Shown here: positions 63,981 to 64,000 of the stretch, piece by piece
Layout of the letters: the number at the start of each line of letters is the position of its first letter
Numbering within the stretch: the stretch's first letter is position 1
Source: Janthinobacterium sp.
GTDB lineage: Bacteria > Pseudomonadota > Gammaproteobacteria > Burkholderiales > Chitinibacteraceae
Assembly (NCBI GenBank): GCA_025360045.1
Contig: JANYCY010000028.1
Coordinates: 1-64,000 of the forward strand
Direction of reading: 5' to 3'
DNA: 64,000 bases
Position numbers and translations under genes: made by a program
The notes under the pieces: model-generated
What the model was told of the DNA's origin: nothing
What the model saw: only the letters and a program-made list of their open reading frames with translations
Databases searched by the model: none

Positions 63981-64000
63981 ATGGATATCAAAGCTTATAT
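63981..64000 (+). CDS. Start of a gene cut by the window end, probably proA
   Basis: An ATG at 63981 follows AAAGGTAGAGAA, a good ribosome site, and begins MDIKAY before the window ends. This is how many betaproteobacterial gamma-glutamyl phosphate reductases (ProA) begin, but six residues cannot prove it. Confidence 0.4.

Overview
The window looks like the chromosome of a betaproteobacterium of the order Neisseriales, near Iodobacter, Deefgea or Chromobacterium. This is inferred from gene order (leuS-lptE-holA; gshA-gshB followed by EIIA-Man, HPr and EI; metK divergent from lipid A acyltransferases), from protein flavour and from moderate GC. I see no rRNA, tRNA, CRISPR, prophage or complete insertion sequence. 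What stands out is the number of short palindromic repeats between genes, in at least seven families, several nested in one another.

Layout. 1-1621: accessory edge with a DUF5677-like gene and a small secreted protein. 1625-11556: nitrate assimilation on the minus strand: the ANTAR antiterminator nasT, transporter narK, nitrite reductase nirB and nirD, nitrate reductase nasA, and siroheme methyltransferase cobA. In front of narK are a sigma-54 promoter, a two-hexaloop ANTAR RNA motif and an intrinsic terminator. 11952-14390: a soluble PAS-PAS chemoreceptor and a FecR/SPOR protein. 14465-28540: housekeeping genes leuS, lptE, holA, rng, pepP, a glutathione transferase, grxD, prmC, a CLC antiporter and mgtE. 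28788-31123: a yjfJ/yjfK-type stress module. 31188-38035: an eight-gene, tightly overlapping operon (FAD amine oxidase, DUF1365, Cfa-like methyltransferase, chalcone-isomerase-like protein, MFS transporter, DUF3833 lipoprotein, SDR, NTF2-like protein) divergent from a TetR regulator.

38868-45576: gshA-gshB-apbE-EIIA-HPr-EI. Here gshA is preceded by a broken second gshA 5' end and gshB is followed by a broken second gshB 3' end. This looks like a scar from replacement or tandem duplication of the gshAB pair. 45750-50116: two lipid A-type acyltransferases, metK and a PEP-CTERM surface protein. 50934-52718: a DMT exporter with a divergent AraC regulator. 53080-58654: an envelope glycosylation module (DUF2298 GT-C protein, GT2 polyprenol-phosphate glycosyltransferase, LPG-synthase-like membrane protein, FAD oxidoreductase). 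58901-59828: yidB and a ferredoxin. 60048-63041: rstA-rstB followed by an Asr-like Lys/Ala repeat protein whose upstream region carries a near-consensus RstA box. The window ends with a secreted trypsin-like protease and the first codons of what is probably proA.

The most promising places for follow-up are the gshAB scar, the nitrate leader with its receiver-mutant NasT, the RstA/Asr locus with its 12 x 48-bp array, the TetR-linked lipid operon, and a pair of MITE-like elements about 41 kb apart.
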